A DNA stretch of 64,000 nt from JABJMC01 sp964473745. Lineage in GTDB: Bacteria; Patescibacteriota; Gracilibacteria; UBA1369; UBA12473. A program made the translations under genes and the position numbers. Below the pieces are notes generated by a model that was given only the letters and a program-made list of their open reading frames with translations, made no database searches and was not told where the DNA came from. Positions 50,030 through 59,427 of the stretch are shown here, piece after piece. Where the stretch lies: assembly GCA_964473745.1 (NCBI GenBank), contig CAYYQE010000004.1, positions 1-64,000 of the forward strand, read 5' to 3'. The first letter of the stretch is position 1, and each line of letters opens with the position of its first letter.

Positions 50030-52261
50030 ATGGCCAAAAATTTAGTCATTGTTGAATCGCCGGCGAAAGCCAAAACAATCTCGAAATTTCTCGGGAAAGA
50101 TTACGTCGTGAAAGCCTCGATGGGGCACGTACGGGATCTTCCGAAATCAAAAATGGGGATTGATGTTGATAAAAAATTCAAAGCTACTTATGTGATTTCT
50201 CCGGATAAGAAAAAAGTTATTAAAGATTTGAAAGTAGCGATTAAGGCGGGCACAAAAGTTTGGCTCGCAACTGATTGCGACCGAGAAGGAGAGGCAATTG
50301 GTTGGCATTTACAAAAAGCTCTTAAATTAAAGAAAGAAAACACACATCGGATTGTTTTTCATGAAATTACTAAGGCGGCTATTATGGAGGCGGTTGAAAA
50401 TCCAGAGCCTTTAAAGAAGCACTTAGTTGATGCCCAACAAGCTCGCCGGATTTTGGATCGTTTGGTTGGCTATGAATTATCGCCGTTATTATGGAAAAAA
50501 ATTCGGTACGGACTTTCGGCCGGGCGTGTGCAAAGTGTGGCAGTTCGCTTAATTGTTGATCGTGAACGAGAAAGAGATGCTTTTGAAAAGGAAGAATATT
50601 GGAGCATTAATGGAGAGTTTTATCCTGATAAACACAAGAAAGAAACTTTTGAGGCAAAGCTTCACAAAAAAGATGATAAAAAAGTAGAAATTAAGGATGA
50701 AAAATCAGCTAAGAAAATTTTAAAGGATTTGGAAAAATCCGATTTTAGTATTGAATCAATTGAGCACAAAGAAGTGAAGCGAAATCCAGCGCCACCCTTT
50801 ACAACTTCTACTCTTCAGCAAGAGGCGGCCCGAAAATTGCGTATGTCGGTTAAGAAAACTATGGTCGTAGCGCAACAACTTTATGAGGGGATTAATATTG
50901 GAAAACATCATCAAGGTTTAATTACTTACATGCGTACTGATTCGATGAATCTTGCGAAACAAGCGACCACGGCTATTAAAAAAATGGTTGAAAAAGAATA
51001 TGGGAAGGAATACGCACTTGATAAACCACGAGTTTATAAGAGTAAAAAAGGAGCGCAAGAGGCTCATGAAGCAATTCGTCCGGTAGATGTTACTTTGCAC
51101 CCTAAGGATTTAGAAAAACATTTAGATAAAGATCAGTTAAAATTATATAAATTGATTTGGAAAAGAGCGATTGCTAGCCAAATGGCCTCGGCAACATTTG
51201 ATCGTGAAAAAATCGACATTTTGTCTGATGATAAAAAATATTTGCTTAGAGCAAACGGACAAAGAATTAAATTCCCAGGGTTTATTAAAGTTTATGTAGA
51301 GAGTTTTGATCACCCTGACGATGAAACTAAGCACGATGAAAATTTGCTCCCAGCCCTCAAAGAAAAACAGGAAGTTCACGCCAAGGAAGTTACGCCGGCA
51401 CAACATTTTACGCAGCCACCACCACGTTATACCGAGGCGAGTTTGGTTAAGAAATTAGAGTCAGAGGAGATTGGTCGACCATCTACTTATGCGCCAACAA
51501 TTACAACTGTTATGAATCGCGGCTATGTTGAAAAAGAAGAAGGGACGCTTAAGCCAACAGATACAGCTTACGTTGTGACTGATGTTTTGGTGAAACATTT
51601 CCCAAATGTTGTGAGTATTGGATTTACTGCCAAAATGGAAGATGATTTGGATCGGATTGCCGAAGGGAAAGAGGATTGGCATGAATTTTTGGAGGATTTT
51701 TATGAGCCTTTTCACGACAATATTGTGGAGAAAATGGAGACAATTAAAAAAGAGGACGTGGTAAATGAAAAAAGTGATGAAATTTGTGAGAAATGTGGTT
51801 CAGCAATGGTGATTAAGTTGGGGCGTTTTGGGAAATTTTTATCTTGTTCAAATTATCCGGAATGCAAACACGCCAAACCAATCGGCGAAACAAAGGAAGA
51901 AGAAAAGGAATTCAAAGACTTACAGAAAAAATTAGGCGGGAAAAAGTGTCCAGAGTGTGGCGAGCAAATGGAAGTAAAGAAAGGGAGATATGGTGAATTT
52001 TTAGGTTGTAGCGGTTATCCAAAATGTAAGCACATGCAATCAATCGTGAAGTTTTCTGGCGTGAAATGTCCGGAATGTAATGGTGGGCAATTAATTGAGC
52101 GACGCACCAGAAAAGGAGCTAGGGTTTTTTATGGTTGTAATAAGTTTCCTAAGTGTAAATTTGCGCTTTGGAACAAACCGGTGGATAAGAAGTGTAAAAA
52201 ATGTAAGAGTTTGATGGTGGAGAAGGATGATAAGGTGGTTTGTTCGAAGTGTAAGGAATAG
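50030..52261 (+). CDS. topA: DNA topoisomerase I
   Basis: Type IA enzyme relaxing negative supercoils. TOPRIM domain opens KNLVIVESPAKAKTISKFLG and holds ATDCDREGEAIGWHL near residue 83; GLSAGRVQSVAVRLIVDRE near 163; catalytic Tyr in LITYMRTDS near 305; IGRPSTYAPTI near 482. The C-terminal part has three CxxC-type zinc ribbons (CEKCGSAMVIKLGRFGKFLSCSNYPECKHA as the first, described by its ends C..C and C..C) and a final short CKKCKSLMVEKDDKVVCSKC module, making four in total. 743 residues is usual. Confidence 0.97.
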   Translation: MAKNLVIVESPAKAKTISKFLGKDYVVKASMGHVRDLPKSKMGIDVDKKFKATYVISPDKKKVIKDLKVAIKAGTKVWLATDCDREGEAIGWHLQKALKLKKENTHRIVFHEITKAAIMEAVENPEPLKKHLVDAQQARRILDRLVGYELSPLLWKKIRYGLSAGRVQSVAVRLIVDRERERDAFEKEEYWSINGEFYPDKHKKETFEAKLHKKDDKKVEIKDEKSAKKILKDLEKSDFSIESIEHKEVKRNPAPPFTTSTLQQEAARKLRMSVKKTMVVAQQLYEGINIGKHHQGLITYMRTDSMNLAKQATTAIKKMVEKEYGKEYALDKPRVYKSKKGAQEAHEAIRPVDVTLHPKDLEKHLDKDQLKLYKLIWKRAIASQMASATFDREKIDILSDDKKYLLRANGQRIKFPGFIKVYVESFDHPDDETKHDENLLPALKEKQEVHAKEVTPAQHFTQPPPRYTEASLVKKLESEEIGRPSTYAPTITTVMNRGYVEKEEGTLKPTDTAYVVTDVLVKHFPNVVSIGFTAKMEDDLDRIAEGKEDWHEFLEDFYEPFHDNIVEKMETIKKEDVVNEKSDEICEKCGSAMVIKLGRFGKFLSCSNYPECKHAKPIGETKEEEKEFKDLQKKLGGKKCPECGEQMEVKKGRYGEFLGCSGYPKCKHMQSIVKFSGVKCPECNGGQLIERRTRKGARVFYGCNKFPKCKFALWNKPVDKKCKKCKSLMVEKDDKVVCSKCKE

Positions 52262-52264
52262 AGA

Positions 52265-52382
52265 AAAAAGATCAGAAATTTCCCTCGCAAGCTGGAGGGA
52301 ACCTTTTTGGATACATGATCCAAAAAGAACCCCTCTCACCTGCCGGCGGGACGTTTGCTCGAGAAACATCTGATCTTTTTTT
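52265..52382 (+). ncRNA. Three-hairpin RNA-like element, copy 3 (with T-run)
   Basis: Outer stem AAAGATCAGA (52267-52276)/TCTGATCTTT (52369-52378), hairpins TCCCTC/GAGGGA, TTTTTGGAT/ATCCAAAAA and TCTCACC/GGCGGGA (loop TGCC), then a T-run, so this copy can end topA transcription. The first hairpin (52282-52299) is also perfectly complementary over 18 bp to 52395-52412, allowing an alternative fold. Confidence 0.65.
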
Positions 52383-52449
52383 GTATTTACTCCTCCCTCC
52401 AGCTTGCGAGGGGAGCCCCTGGCTTTCTCTTGTTCGTACATAACTCGGA

Positions 52450-52482
52450 GAACCCCTTCCCCTCATAAGGTTAGAAGGGGTT
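52450..52482 (+). terminator. Hairpin before the CARDB protein promoter
   Basis: AACCCCTTC and GAAGGGGTT pair around a 15-nt loop. No long T-run follows, so it is a weak terminator or an insulator hairpin. Confidence 0.45.
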
Positions 52483-52509
52483 GCTATTTGGGTGATTTTT
52501 TGGTAAAAT
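52481..52509 (+). promoter_or_regulatory. Promoter of the CARDB surface protein
   Basis: TTGCTA (52481-52486), 17-bp spacer, TAAAAT (52504-52509). The ATG is at 52550. Confidence 0.6.
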
Positions 52510-52549
52510 AAACAGATTTAAACACTTAAAATCAATAAACAAAAATATA

Positions 52550-55500
52550 ATGAAAAAAATACAAAAAATATTGGCAAGTTTTGTAGTCCTTACTTTGGGG
52601 CTTTCTTTGTCTCCAATGGGGACGAGTGCGGCCGCTAGACCAGGCTTTGGTGGCGGAGAGCTAGACATCGACCGGGTGACCTTTAGTTTCCCAAGTGTAG
52701 GAGATATGGGAGCAACAGTTGGTGGGATAGCAATAGATTCAAGTGGCTCAGATCTTGTTGTTTCGAATCTTTATCGTGATGAAGGTAGTGAAGAGTTAGT
52801 AATTCAAATGACGAACCAGGGAGAAGATGATGCGACTGATACAAGTGGAACAACTTCTGTTTGGGTTGACGGGGCTTTAGTGTGGGATTTCTCATGGGAT
52901 ACCCTGCCAGCGGAGGACCAAACCTTTATGGCGGCTGGTGAAAGCTCTGCGGTTCGTCCGCAAGAGGCTTTTGGGGATAGTGGCGAATTTACAACGGCTG
53001 AACATTTTGTGGAAGTTTGTGTGGATTTTACTGATGTTATTTCCGAGCGTGATGAAGGGAATAATTGTGCGGGAGCCACAATTTTAAGTAGCGTTGAGGC
53101 GGAGATAAGTTATCCAAATTTGGTGATGAGTGATATTTATTTAGAGGATGGCACTGATTATTTAACAGTGGAAATGACTAATGACGGGGATGAGGATGTG
53201 ACTGATTTGACTGGTCATACTTATATTTGGATTGATGATATGGAGAACCCAGCCTGGACGTATTCTTGGAGTCGCTTGTCAGATGATAATCGATTGTTTT
53301 TGAATGTTGGAGAAACTTCAACAATCCAACCAGAAGTGTTGTTTGGTGAGGCTGATGATGTTACGAGTGCAACTGTAATGGCGTGTGTTGATTATGATGG
53401 CGGTGGCGATGGGGTGGCGGAAGAGAGTGATGAAACTGATAACTGTTTAACAGTAGATCTTGTTGAGCGAATTACTTATGAATATCCGGATCCGGTGGAG
53501 TTGGTGGTAACCGTGGGTGGAGAGCCGCAAAGTGAGGCCTTACCTGATTTGGTGGTTTCGAATCTTTACCGTGATGAGGGGAGTGAAGAATTGGTTATAC
53601 AAATGACTAACCAGGGAGAAGCAGACGCCACAGATACCAGTGGAAAAACTTATATTTGGATTGATGGTGTTTTGGAGTGGACTTATACCTGGAGTACTCT
53701 TTCGGATGAAAATCAGGAATTTATGGTGGCTGGGCAAAGTTCAGCAATTCGGCCGCAGCTAATTTCTGGTGATGACGAGGAATTTACAACAGCAGGACAT
53801 TTGGTAGAAGCTTGCGTGGATTATGATGCTGGCGGGGGGGATGGAGCTGTTGCAGAATTAAAGGAAGATAATAATTGTGCGGAGGCTACGATTTTGAGTG
53901 AAGCTGATGCCGCTGTCTTTTACCCGGACCTTAAAGTGACAAATGTTTATCTTCAAAGTGATACAAATTATTTAACAGTGGAAATGACGAATGAAGGGGA
54001 TGAAGATGTGTCGGATTTAACCGGGAAAACTTATATTTGGGTGGATGATATGGTTGATGCAGCTTGGACTTATTCTTGGACTTATTTGTCTGATGAAAAC
54101 AAAGCGTTTTTGCAGACGGGAGAAACTTCAACGATTCAGCCACAAGTGCTGTTTGGAGAAGCCAGTGATGTGACTGATGCTAGGGTGATGGCTTGCGTGG
54201 ATTATGATACCGACGGTGGCGATGGTGTTGCGGAGGAGAGTGATGAAGCGGACAATTGTTTAACGGTTAATATTGAGACGTTAACTTTGCCGCAAACCTA
54301 CGATATAGAAGCGATTGATTATGGATTGATTTTGGGGGCTACTTATAATGCTGATAGCGATGCTCGAGTGGCTTTTGAAAAAAGTAATTGGGCGGAATGG
54401 TTGCATGATTCTGGCCGAACAATTAGACAAAGAAACCGGGTTAGTTTTGATCCGGATGGTGTAATATATTCAGATGGAAATTCAAAAGTTGCCTGGTTAA
54501 ATGACGCTTGGGGATGGATGGATTTTAGTTGGTGTGACTTAGGAGCTGACCCAGCTGCTTGTGTTGATGTAAAACCAAATGTGGATTTGAATTTAGAAGG
54601 TGTTTTGGCTGGCACGGGTGATGCTTATTGGTCTGGTCGCGCTTATGTTAGTGCTACTGGGGATTGGATTAATTTTGGTTGGACGTGCGCCAGGGTTGTA
54701 GGAGATTGTAGTATCGAGGATCGTGTTCATACTGATTTAGAAACAGGTGAAGTAAGTGGTTATGCTTGGGGAAGTGGGCTTGGTTGGATTAATTTTGGGA
54801 ATTCCGAAGAGGAGCAATATACAGTCGCTCAAATTCTTCCGGAAGAAGAGGATATAATTTATGTGCAGCCAGTAGTAACACTTACTCCAGACCCAAGTGA
54901 TGTGACTAAATATGGGCAAGGAGGAGGTGATTCAGCCCCACTAGCTGATGGCGAAGAATCATATATGTTATCTGTTAAATTAATAGACGTAGATACTGGT
55001 GACGCGCTTACGGATGATTATGAAGTTGGGATTGAAGTTACGCCGACTGAAGAGTCTTTTGTTTATATTGATCAAATAAATCGGACCGAAGGTAGTGATA
55101 GTGCCGTGTTTTTTGGAGAAGTGACTTATGATCGACATGATGAAACTTTTGATTTACCGATTTATTCTTGGGCCCCAACCTCTAATGTAAATGGATATGA
55201 TGAGGATGCCGATGGAGTGATTGATTTTTACTTTGATCATGACCCAGAGGATGCCAGTGGTTATGCCCGATCTGGTATCGCTAATCAATACGTACTTGAT
55301 TTGATTGATATTACCGTAACTGGCCCGTCTGAAGTGGAATTTTTTGAACTAGTTCCCGGGCGAGTAGCGCCACTTTGGGGAATTTCTGGAGGTGAGCGTG
55401 TTCTGCGGTTTGCGCCAGCCATTGAGCTCACAAATTTAGGGCGCTTAACAGATGAAGAAGGAATTCTTTATTCTATCCCAAATGTTCCTGACGAGGAATT

Positions 55501-57982
55501 AGAATTAGCCGGAATTTTAGCGGTGTGGAACGGAATAGCAGAAAGCTTTACCTTAACGGCGACTCTTAACTCGGATGCATATTATTATTTATTTGAAACA
55601 AGTGAAGATGGTAACTACATCCCGGGTGATGATATTGCCTTGGTTAATTCAACGTTTGCGGTAGATGATATGGAGATCGGCACGACAACAGTGCAAGACT
55701 TTAGCGATACCGGATACTATGTCCCAGTAGATGAACGAGATGATTTGGCTGATTTGGAGCAGGGATCGAATGGATCGTTGATAAGTATGAATATGTTAGT
55801 AAACGAAAATGGTTATTACGCGCCAGTGGCGGCCGTACTTTCCGTGAAGTCATTATTTGCGAAATTGCTAGATTGGGTTAACCCGTTTGCTAAACCAGTG
55901 TTTGTAAATGCGGCGGGATCTGGTCCGGATTTATTGGTGAGTGATATTTCTCAGAGTTCAGCTGGACAGGTGGTTGTAACAGTTGAAAACCAAGGGGACC
56001 AAGATGTGATCACATCGTATCCTGACCCAAGTATTTATATCAATATTATTGACGTGAAAACTTATTCATATAGCTATTCCTCCTTGAGTGACCCAAGTTT
56101 TTTGGAGGTTAATGGCAGCAGCACTATTTATACGCACCTCTTGGAGGATGGTGAGGTTTACGAGATAGAGGCGTGTGTTGATTCTAATGAAGCCATTACC
56201 GAAATTGATGAAACAAATAATTGCTATAGCACAACCATTGATACCAGAACTCTTCCTGATCTTACGGTAAGTAATATTTTCCGTAACGAGGGTGGAGTGC
56301 TGGGTGTGGTTTTAAGAAATGTTGGAGAAACAGATGTGGTTCCGACTACTAATGACCCACGAATTTATATTTATATTGATGGTGTTCGTGAATGGAGTTA
56401 TAGCTATAGCACCTTAGCTGACCAGAGCTTTTTGGAGGGGGGAGGTCGGAGTGTGATTTCCCCTCAAGTGCTTGATGAAGAAGATCAATATGTAGTAGAG
56501 GCTTGTATTGATCCTAGTGGGATGATTGCGGAGCTGGATGAATCTAATAATTGTTACGAAACAACGATTGTTTCCACAACACTTTATCCGGATTTAATAG
56601 TTAGTCGAATTTATCGAGATGATGTTACGAATGAATTAGTGGTGGAGCAAATGAATCTTGGTGAAGGGGCGACCACAGACTTAAGTGGTACAACTTATGT
56701 CTGGATTGATGGTGAAGCCCCCGAAGTTCATACCTGGGCTGGCTTAGCGGATCCTTCTTTTATGGAGGTTGCCGGGATTTCAGAATTTCGACCGGAAACT
56801 TTGACTGAAGGCGATCATTCCGTGCAAGTTTGTGTTGATTACGCTGGGATTGTTGAAGAAACTGATGAAAATAATAATTGTAGTTTTGCCACGGTTGGAG
56901 CCGGGATAGACATGAATGCGCTTTACGATACATATATTAGCTATGTGCCAACTGACGAGGCTTTTACAGTGCGTTATTATTCACATTATATGCCGCTCAC
57001 TTATGCTGATGGAATGGGTTACAACGTGGCCGCTTATGATACAAAATTAGAAACAGAAATTTCAGGATCAATTACCAGTATGACAGCGGCGGACACCTTA
57101 GCTGAAGATTCTACGGTTGAAGTTGTTGGCGATGAATTTGATACTCAAACTCTTCGAAACCAGCTTTATCAACGATTAACAGAATATACCAAGGGCGCAC
57201 AGCCTGGATCTTCTGATGTTACGATTTCGGAAGATATGTCTGCCTCTAATGGGGCGGTGTTAATGAATGGAGATTTGATTTACACGGAACAAGATGTGAT
57301 TATCGAAGACATTGATGAGTCGTATGATGAAGTAACAATTGCTACCAGCGGCGGAAATATATTTGTTGATAGTAATTTGATGGCTGAAGAAGCGACGGGA
57401 TTGATTGCTTTTAAAGATTCAAATGGTGAGGGTGGAAATATTTATATTCATCCGGATGTGACGGGAATTGTAGCGAATATTTATGCGGATGGTGGTTTGT
57501 ATTCTTATGATGGTGATCGTGAGAACCTCACACGGCCTGATTATTTAGGAAACGCGAATGCGTTGACTGGCTGGGATGCAAACACGCGTCAGGAAGCTTT
57601 AAATAATCAACTAGGACTTCGTGGTTCGCTTATTTCCAAGAACACTCTTGGCGGAGCGGATGATCTTTCGAATTTAGTTATGCCAAATGGTGAAGAGACA
57701 AATGATGTTTTATTGGCAACGGATAGTAGCTTGTCTGATTTGCGGGAATTTGTGCTTTGTTGGATTCAAACTAATGAAGATGGAACTCCTTATGATTCGG
57801 ACGCTGATGGCAATGAAGGTTATGTTGGCGATGAGCTTGATTATGGAGATATGGAAGAATGTGAAGATACGGAAAGAACTGAGCTCTTAGATTATACGGG
57901 TGTTTTGGAAGACGATAACCACACTCCTTTCTACGTCGAATATCAACCGCCAAGTTCAACTTTGCCGGTGTTTGTGAGGTAA
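52550..57982 (+). CDS. Very large secreted CARDB-repeat surface protein
   Basis: 1810 residues. A Sec signal peptide (KKIQKILASFVVLTLGLSLSPMGTSAAA, residues 2-29, basic start then hydrophobic core and AXA site) opens it. Four CARDB-like beta-sandwich repeats lie at about 60-585, each with LVVSNLYRDEGSEELV-type starts, VWIDG/IWIDD strands and E.DE.NNC ends. The middle (about 585-745) has the aromatic GYAWGSGLGWINFGN motif. A central region (about 745-1120) is unassigned. Three more CARDB repeats span about 1125-1450. The C-terminal ~350 residues look beta-rich (GGNIFVDSNLMAEE, GGNIYIHPDV). No LPXTG or C-terminal helix is seen, so the surface anchor is unclear. It is strongly acidic. Confidence 0.85.
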   Translation: MKKIQKILASFVVLTLGLSLSPMGTSAAARPGFGGGELDIDRVTFSFPSVGDMGATVGGIAIDSSGSDLVVSNLYRDEGSEELVIQMTNQGEDDATDTSGTTSVWVDGALVWDFSWDTLPAEDQTFMAAGESSAVRPQEAFGDSGEFTTAEHFVEVCVDFTDVISERDEGNNCAGATILSSVEAEISYPNLVMSDIYLEDGTDYLTVEMTNDGDEDVTDLTGHTYIWIDDMENPAWTYSWSRLSDDNRLFLNVGETSTIQPEVLFGEADDVTSATVMACVDYDGGGDGVAEESDETDNCLTVDLVERITYEYPDPVELVVTVGGEPQSEALPDLVVSNLYRDEGSEELVIQMTNQGEADATDTSGKTYIWIDGVLEWTYTWSTLSDENQEFMVAGQSSAIRPQLISGDDEEFTTAGHLVEACVDYDAGGGDGAVAELKEDNNCAEATILSEADAAVFYPDLKVTNVYLQSDTNYLTVEMTNEGDEDVSDLTGKTYIWVDDMVDAAWTYSWTYLSDENKAFLQTGETSTIQPQVLFGEASDVTDARVMACVDYDTDGGDGVAEESDEADNCLTVNIETLTLPQTYDIEAIDYGLILGATYNADSDARVAFEKSNWAEWLHDSGRTIRQRNRVSFDPDGVIYSDGNSKVAWLNDAWGWMDFSWCDLGADPAACVDVKPNVDLNLEGVLAGTGDAYWSGRAYVSATGDWINFGWTCARVVGDCSIEDRVHTDLETGEVSGYAWGSGLGWINFGNSEEEQYTVAQILPEEEDIIYVQPVVTLTPDPSDVTKYGQGGGDSAPLADGEESYMLSVKLIDVDTGDALTDDYEVGIEVTPTEESFVYIDQINRTEGSDSAVFFGEVTYDRHDETFDLPIYSWAPTSNVNGYDEDADGVIDFYFDHDPEDASGYARSGIANQYVLDLIDITVTGPSEVEFFELVPGRVAPLWGISGGERVLRFAPAIELTNLGRLTDEEGILYSIPNVPDEELELAGILAVWNGIAESFTLTATLNSDAYYYLFETSEDGNYIPGDDIALVNSTFAVDDMEIGTTTVQDFSDTGYYVPVDERDDLADLEQGSNGSLISMNMLVNENGYYAPVAAVLSVKSLFAKLLDWVNPFAKPVFVNAAGSGPDLLVSDISQSSAGQVVVTVENQGDQDVITSYPDPSIYINIIDVKTYSYSYSSLSDPSFLEVNGSSTIYTHLLEDGEVYEIEACVDSNEAITEIDETNNCYSTTIDTRTLPDLTVSNIFRNEGGVLGVVLRNVGETDVVPTTNDPRIYIYIDGVREWSYSYSTLADQSFLEGGGRSVISPQVLDEEDQYVVEACIDPSGMIAELDESNNCYETTIVSTTLYPDLIVSRIYRDDVTNELVVEQMNLGEGATTDLSGTTYVWIDGEAPEVHTWAGLADPSFMEVAGISEFRPETLTEGDHSVQVCVDYAGIVEETDENNNCSFATVGAGIDMNALYDTYISYVPTDEAFTVRYYSHYMPLTYADGMGYNVAAYDTKLETEISGSITSMTAADTLAEDSTVEVVGDEFDTQTLRNQLYQRLTEYTKGAQPGSSDVTISEDMSASNGAVLMNGDLIYTEQDVIIEDIDESYDEVTIATSGGNIFVDSNLMAEEATGLIAFKDSNGEGGNIYIHPDVTGIVANIYADGGLYSYDGDRENLTRPDYLGNANALTGWDANTRQEALNNQLGLRGSLISKNTLGGADDLSNLVMPNGEETNDVLLATDSSLSDLREFVLCWIQTNEDGTPYDSDADGNEGYVGDELDYGDMEECEDTERTELLDYTGVLEDDNHTPFYVEYQPPSSTLPVFVR

Positions 57983-57998
57983 GAGTTAACTAAAAAAC

Positions 57999-58160
57999 AT
58001 GAACCCAAATCCACTTTTAAAAAAAGCGAGAGATTTGTTACTTGTTTTTGAAAGCAAAAAAGATCAGGAATCTAAAAATAAAAAAGCCTTAGCTCGCAAA
58101 GCAGAGGAGTTGGTTCAAGAGATGAAAGATTATGAGGAACTTCATAACCTTCTTAAATAA
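57999..58160 (+). CDS. Small helical protein, 53 aa
   Basis: ATG at 57999 to TAA at 58158-58160. The product NPNPLLKKARDLLLVFE, then a Lys-rich stretch, then ARKAEELVQEMKDYEELHNLL is one charged amphipathic helix pair. It begins 16 bp after the CARDB gene and its stop codon overlaps the ATG of the next gene (TAATG), which argues for real, coupled translation. No family known. Confidence 0.6.
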   Translation: MNPNPLLKKARDLLLVFESKKDQESKNKKALARKAEELVQEMKDYEELHNLLK

Positions 58161-59230
58161 TGGAACCTGCCCCACAAACACCATCTACAGAAGAAAATTA
58201 TGACGCTGGATTTGAAGAAGAGCTTTCGAGAGAGGACTTATTAAAAAGAATCAAACAAACCATTTTAAGATTGGCTGTTATGGATGATGCAGATTTTTAT
58301 GATGGATATGTAAGAGAGGTGCTCGATGAGGCTCATAAGCATTTGGAAGAATTAAAAGAAAATTATCCAGAGGAGCGCGATATTGTGCTTTTTGAAGAAG
58401 CTTTAATTGATTTGGAGCAAGATTTTAAGGAGGAGGTGGAAACAGAATTGGATAGTTCAATGGAGGCGATGATGGAGGACATGAAAGGGGTGATTGCGGA
58501 GGCGGGAGTAGAACAAAAAGATGTGAGTGAAGTAATAAATGAGGATTCATTGATGGGGGACACATTATGCAGAATGGAAGAGCTGGGCGTTGAGGCAGAA
58601 TATGTGGTGGAGGCGGCAGATCCAAATGCGCCAGTGATTGTTTTGTTTATGCAGGTTCATCCTGCTCCTTCCGAGGTTGAAAATATAAAATTAGATATAA
58701 GTGGAAATAAGAAAATGCAAAGGGCTCTTACAGCTAAAAAAGGCGTACTTAAAACACCGGAAGAATCTCAATTAGCTATTTATGAAAATGTTCGGTCTTT
58801 AGTGGAGGATGGAGTAGGAAGTACGCTTTATGCGGAAATAGTTCCATTAGTATGGGGAGAGTTAAATCAAGAAAGAGTGGATGTAATTCGTGATGAGCAA
58901 GAAGATTATGGGCAGATGGCGTCTTTAAGGCTGGAAGAAGATTTGGGAGATGCTATTGATGTCAGGGCGTATGATATTGATCCGCTAAAATATGAGACAT
59001 TAAGCGGAGAAATGGATTTGGTTTATAGGTTCGCGGCGCATAATGTTTTTATTGCTTCAAATTTGACGACACGGCACTCAGGATTAGGAGAACAACCAGT
59101 TAGCTTTGCGACTATGGGCGGAGAACATGAAAGATACCGTAATCCTGACGTAGAACATCAAATCCCCATTTCACACGCTATGGCTTATTATGGTTTTAAT
59201 GTAGTGGTGGTGAACCAGGCTTTTAATTAA
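58160..59230 (+). CDS. Hypothetical protein, 356 aa
   Basis: No family recognised. The N-terminal ~135 residues are acidic and helical (EELSREDLLKRIKQTILRLA, EEALIDLEQDFKEEVETELD). The C-terminal ~220 residues look globular, with APVIVLFMQVHPAPSEVENIK near 155 and ending in HQIPISHAMAYYGFNVVVVNQAF. No signal peptide or membrane helix. It is translated in coupling with the preceding 53-aa protein, so the two may act together. The 3' end overlaps the opposite gene by 4 bp. Confidence 0.65.
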   Translation: MEPAPQTPSTEENYDAGFEEELSREDLLKRIKQTILRLAVMDDADFYDGYVREVLDEAHKHLEELKENYPEERDIVLFEEALIDLEQDFKEEVETELDSSMEAMMEDMKGVIAEAGVEQKDVSEVINEDSLMGDTLCRMEELGVEAEYVVEAADPNAPVIVLFMQVHPAPSEVENIKLDISGNKKMQRALTAKKGVLKTPEESQLAIYENVRSLVEDGVGSTLYAEIVPLVWGELNQERVDVIRDEQEDYGQMASLRLEEDLGDAIDVRAYDIDPLKYETLSGEMDLVYRFAAHNVFIASNLTTRHSGLGEQPVSFATMGGEHERYRNPDVEHQIPISHAMAYYGFNVVVVNQAFN

Positions 59231-59421
59231 AAATCGATCGTAAAAAACGCAATTAGAATAGCAAGACCTAAAAGTGTGGAAATTCCAATGTAAACCCAGG
59301 TAGCAATGCGGCTAAGCTTGTTTAAATAGCGAAAACGGCGGGCTTGCATAACAGCAAGTGCCCCCAGGATAGCAAGGGTTAGAAGGAGGCCAAAAATGAC
59401 TAGAAGAGCAATAAGTTTCAT
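59227..59421 (-). CDS. Small two-helix membrane protein
   Basis: 64 residues: hydrophobic helix 2-24, a basic loop (QARRFRYLNKLSRIATW) and a second helix 42-62. No family known. It starts 6 bp after the phosphohexomutase gene on the same strand, so it is probably in that operon. Size is small but the two clean membrane segments and spacing support a real gene. Confidence 0.5.
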   Translation of the reverse strand: MKLIALLVIFGLLLTLAILGALAVMQARRFRYLNKLSRIATWVYIGISTLLGLAILIAFFTIDF

Positions 59422-59427
59422 GGGTTT

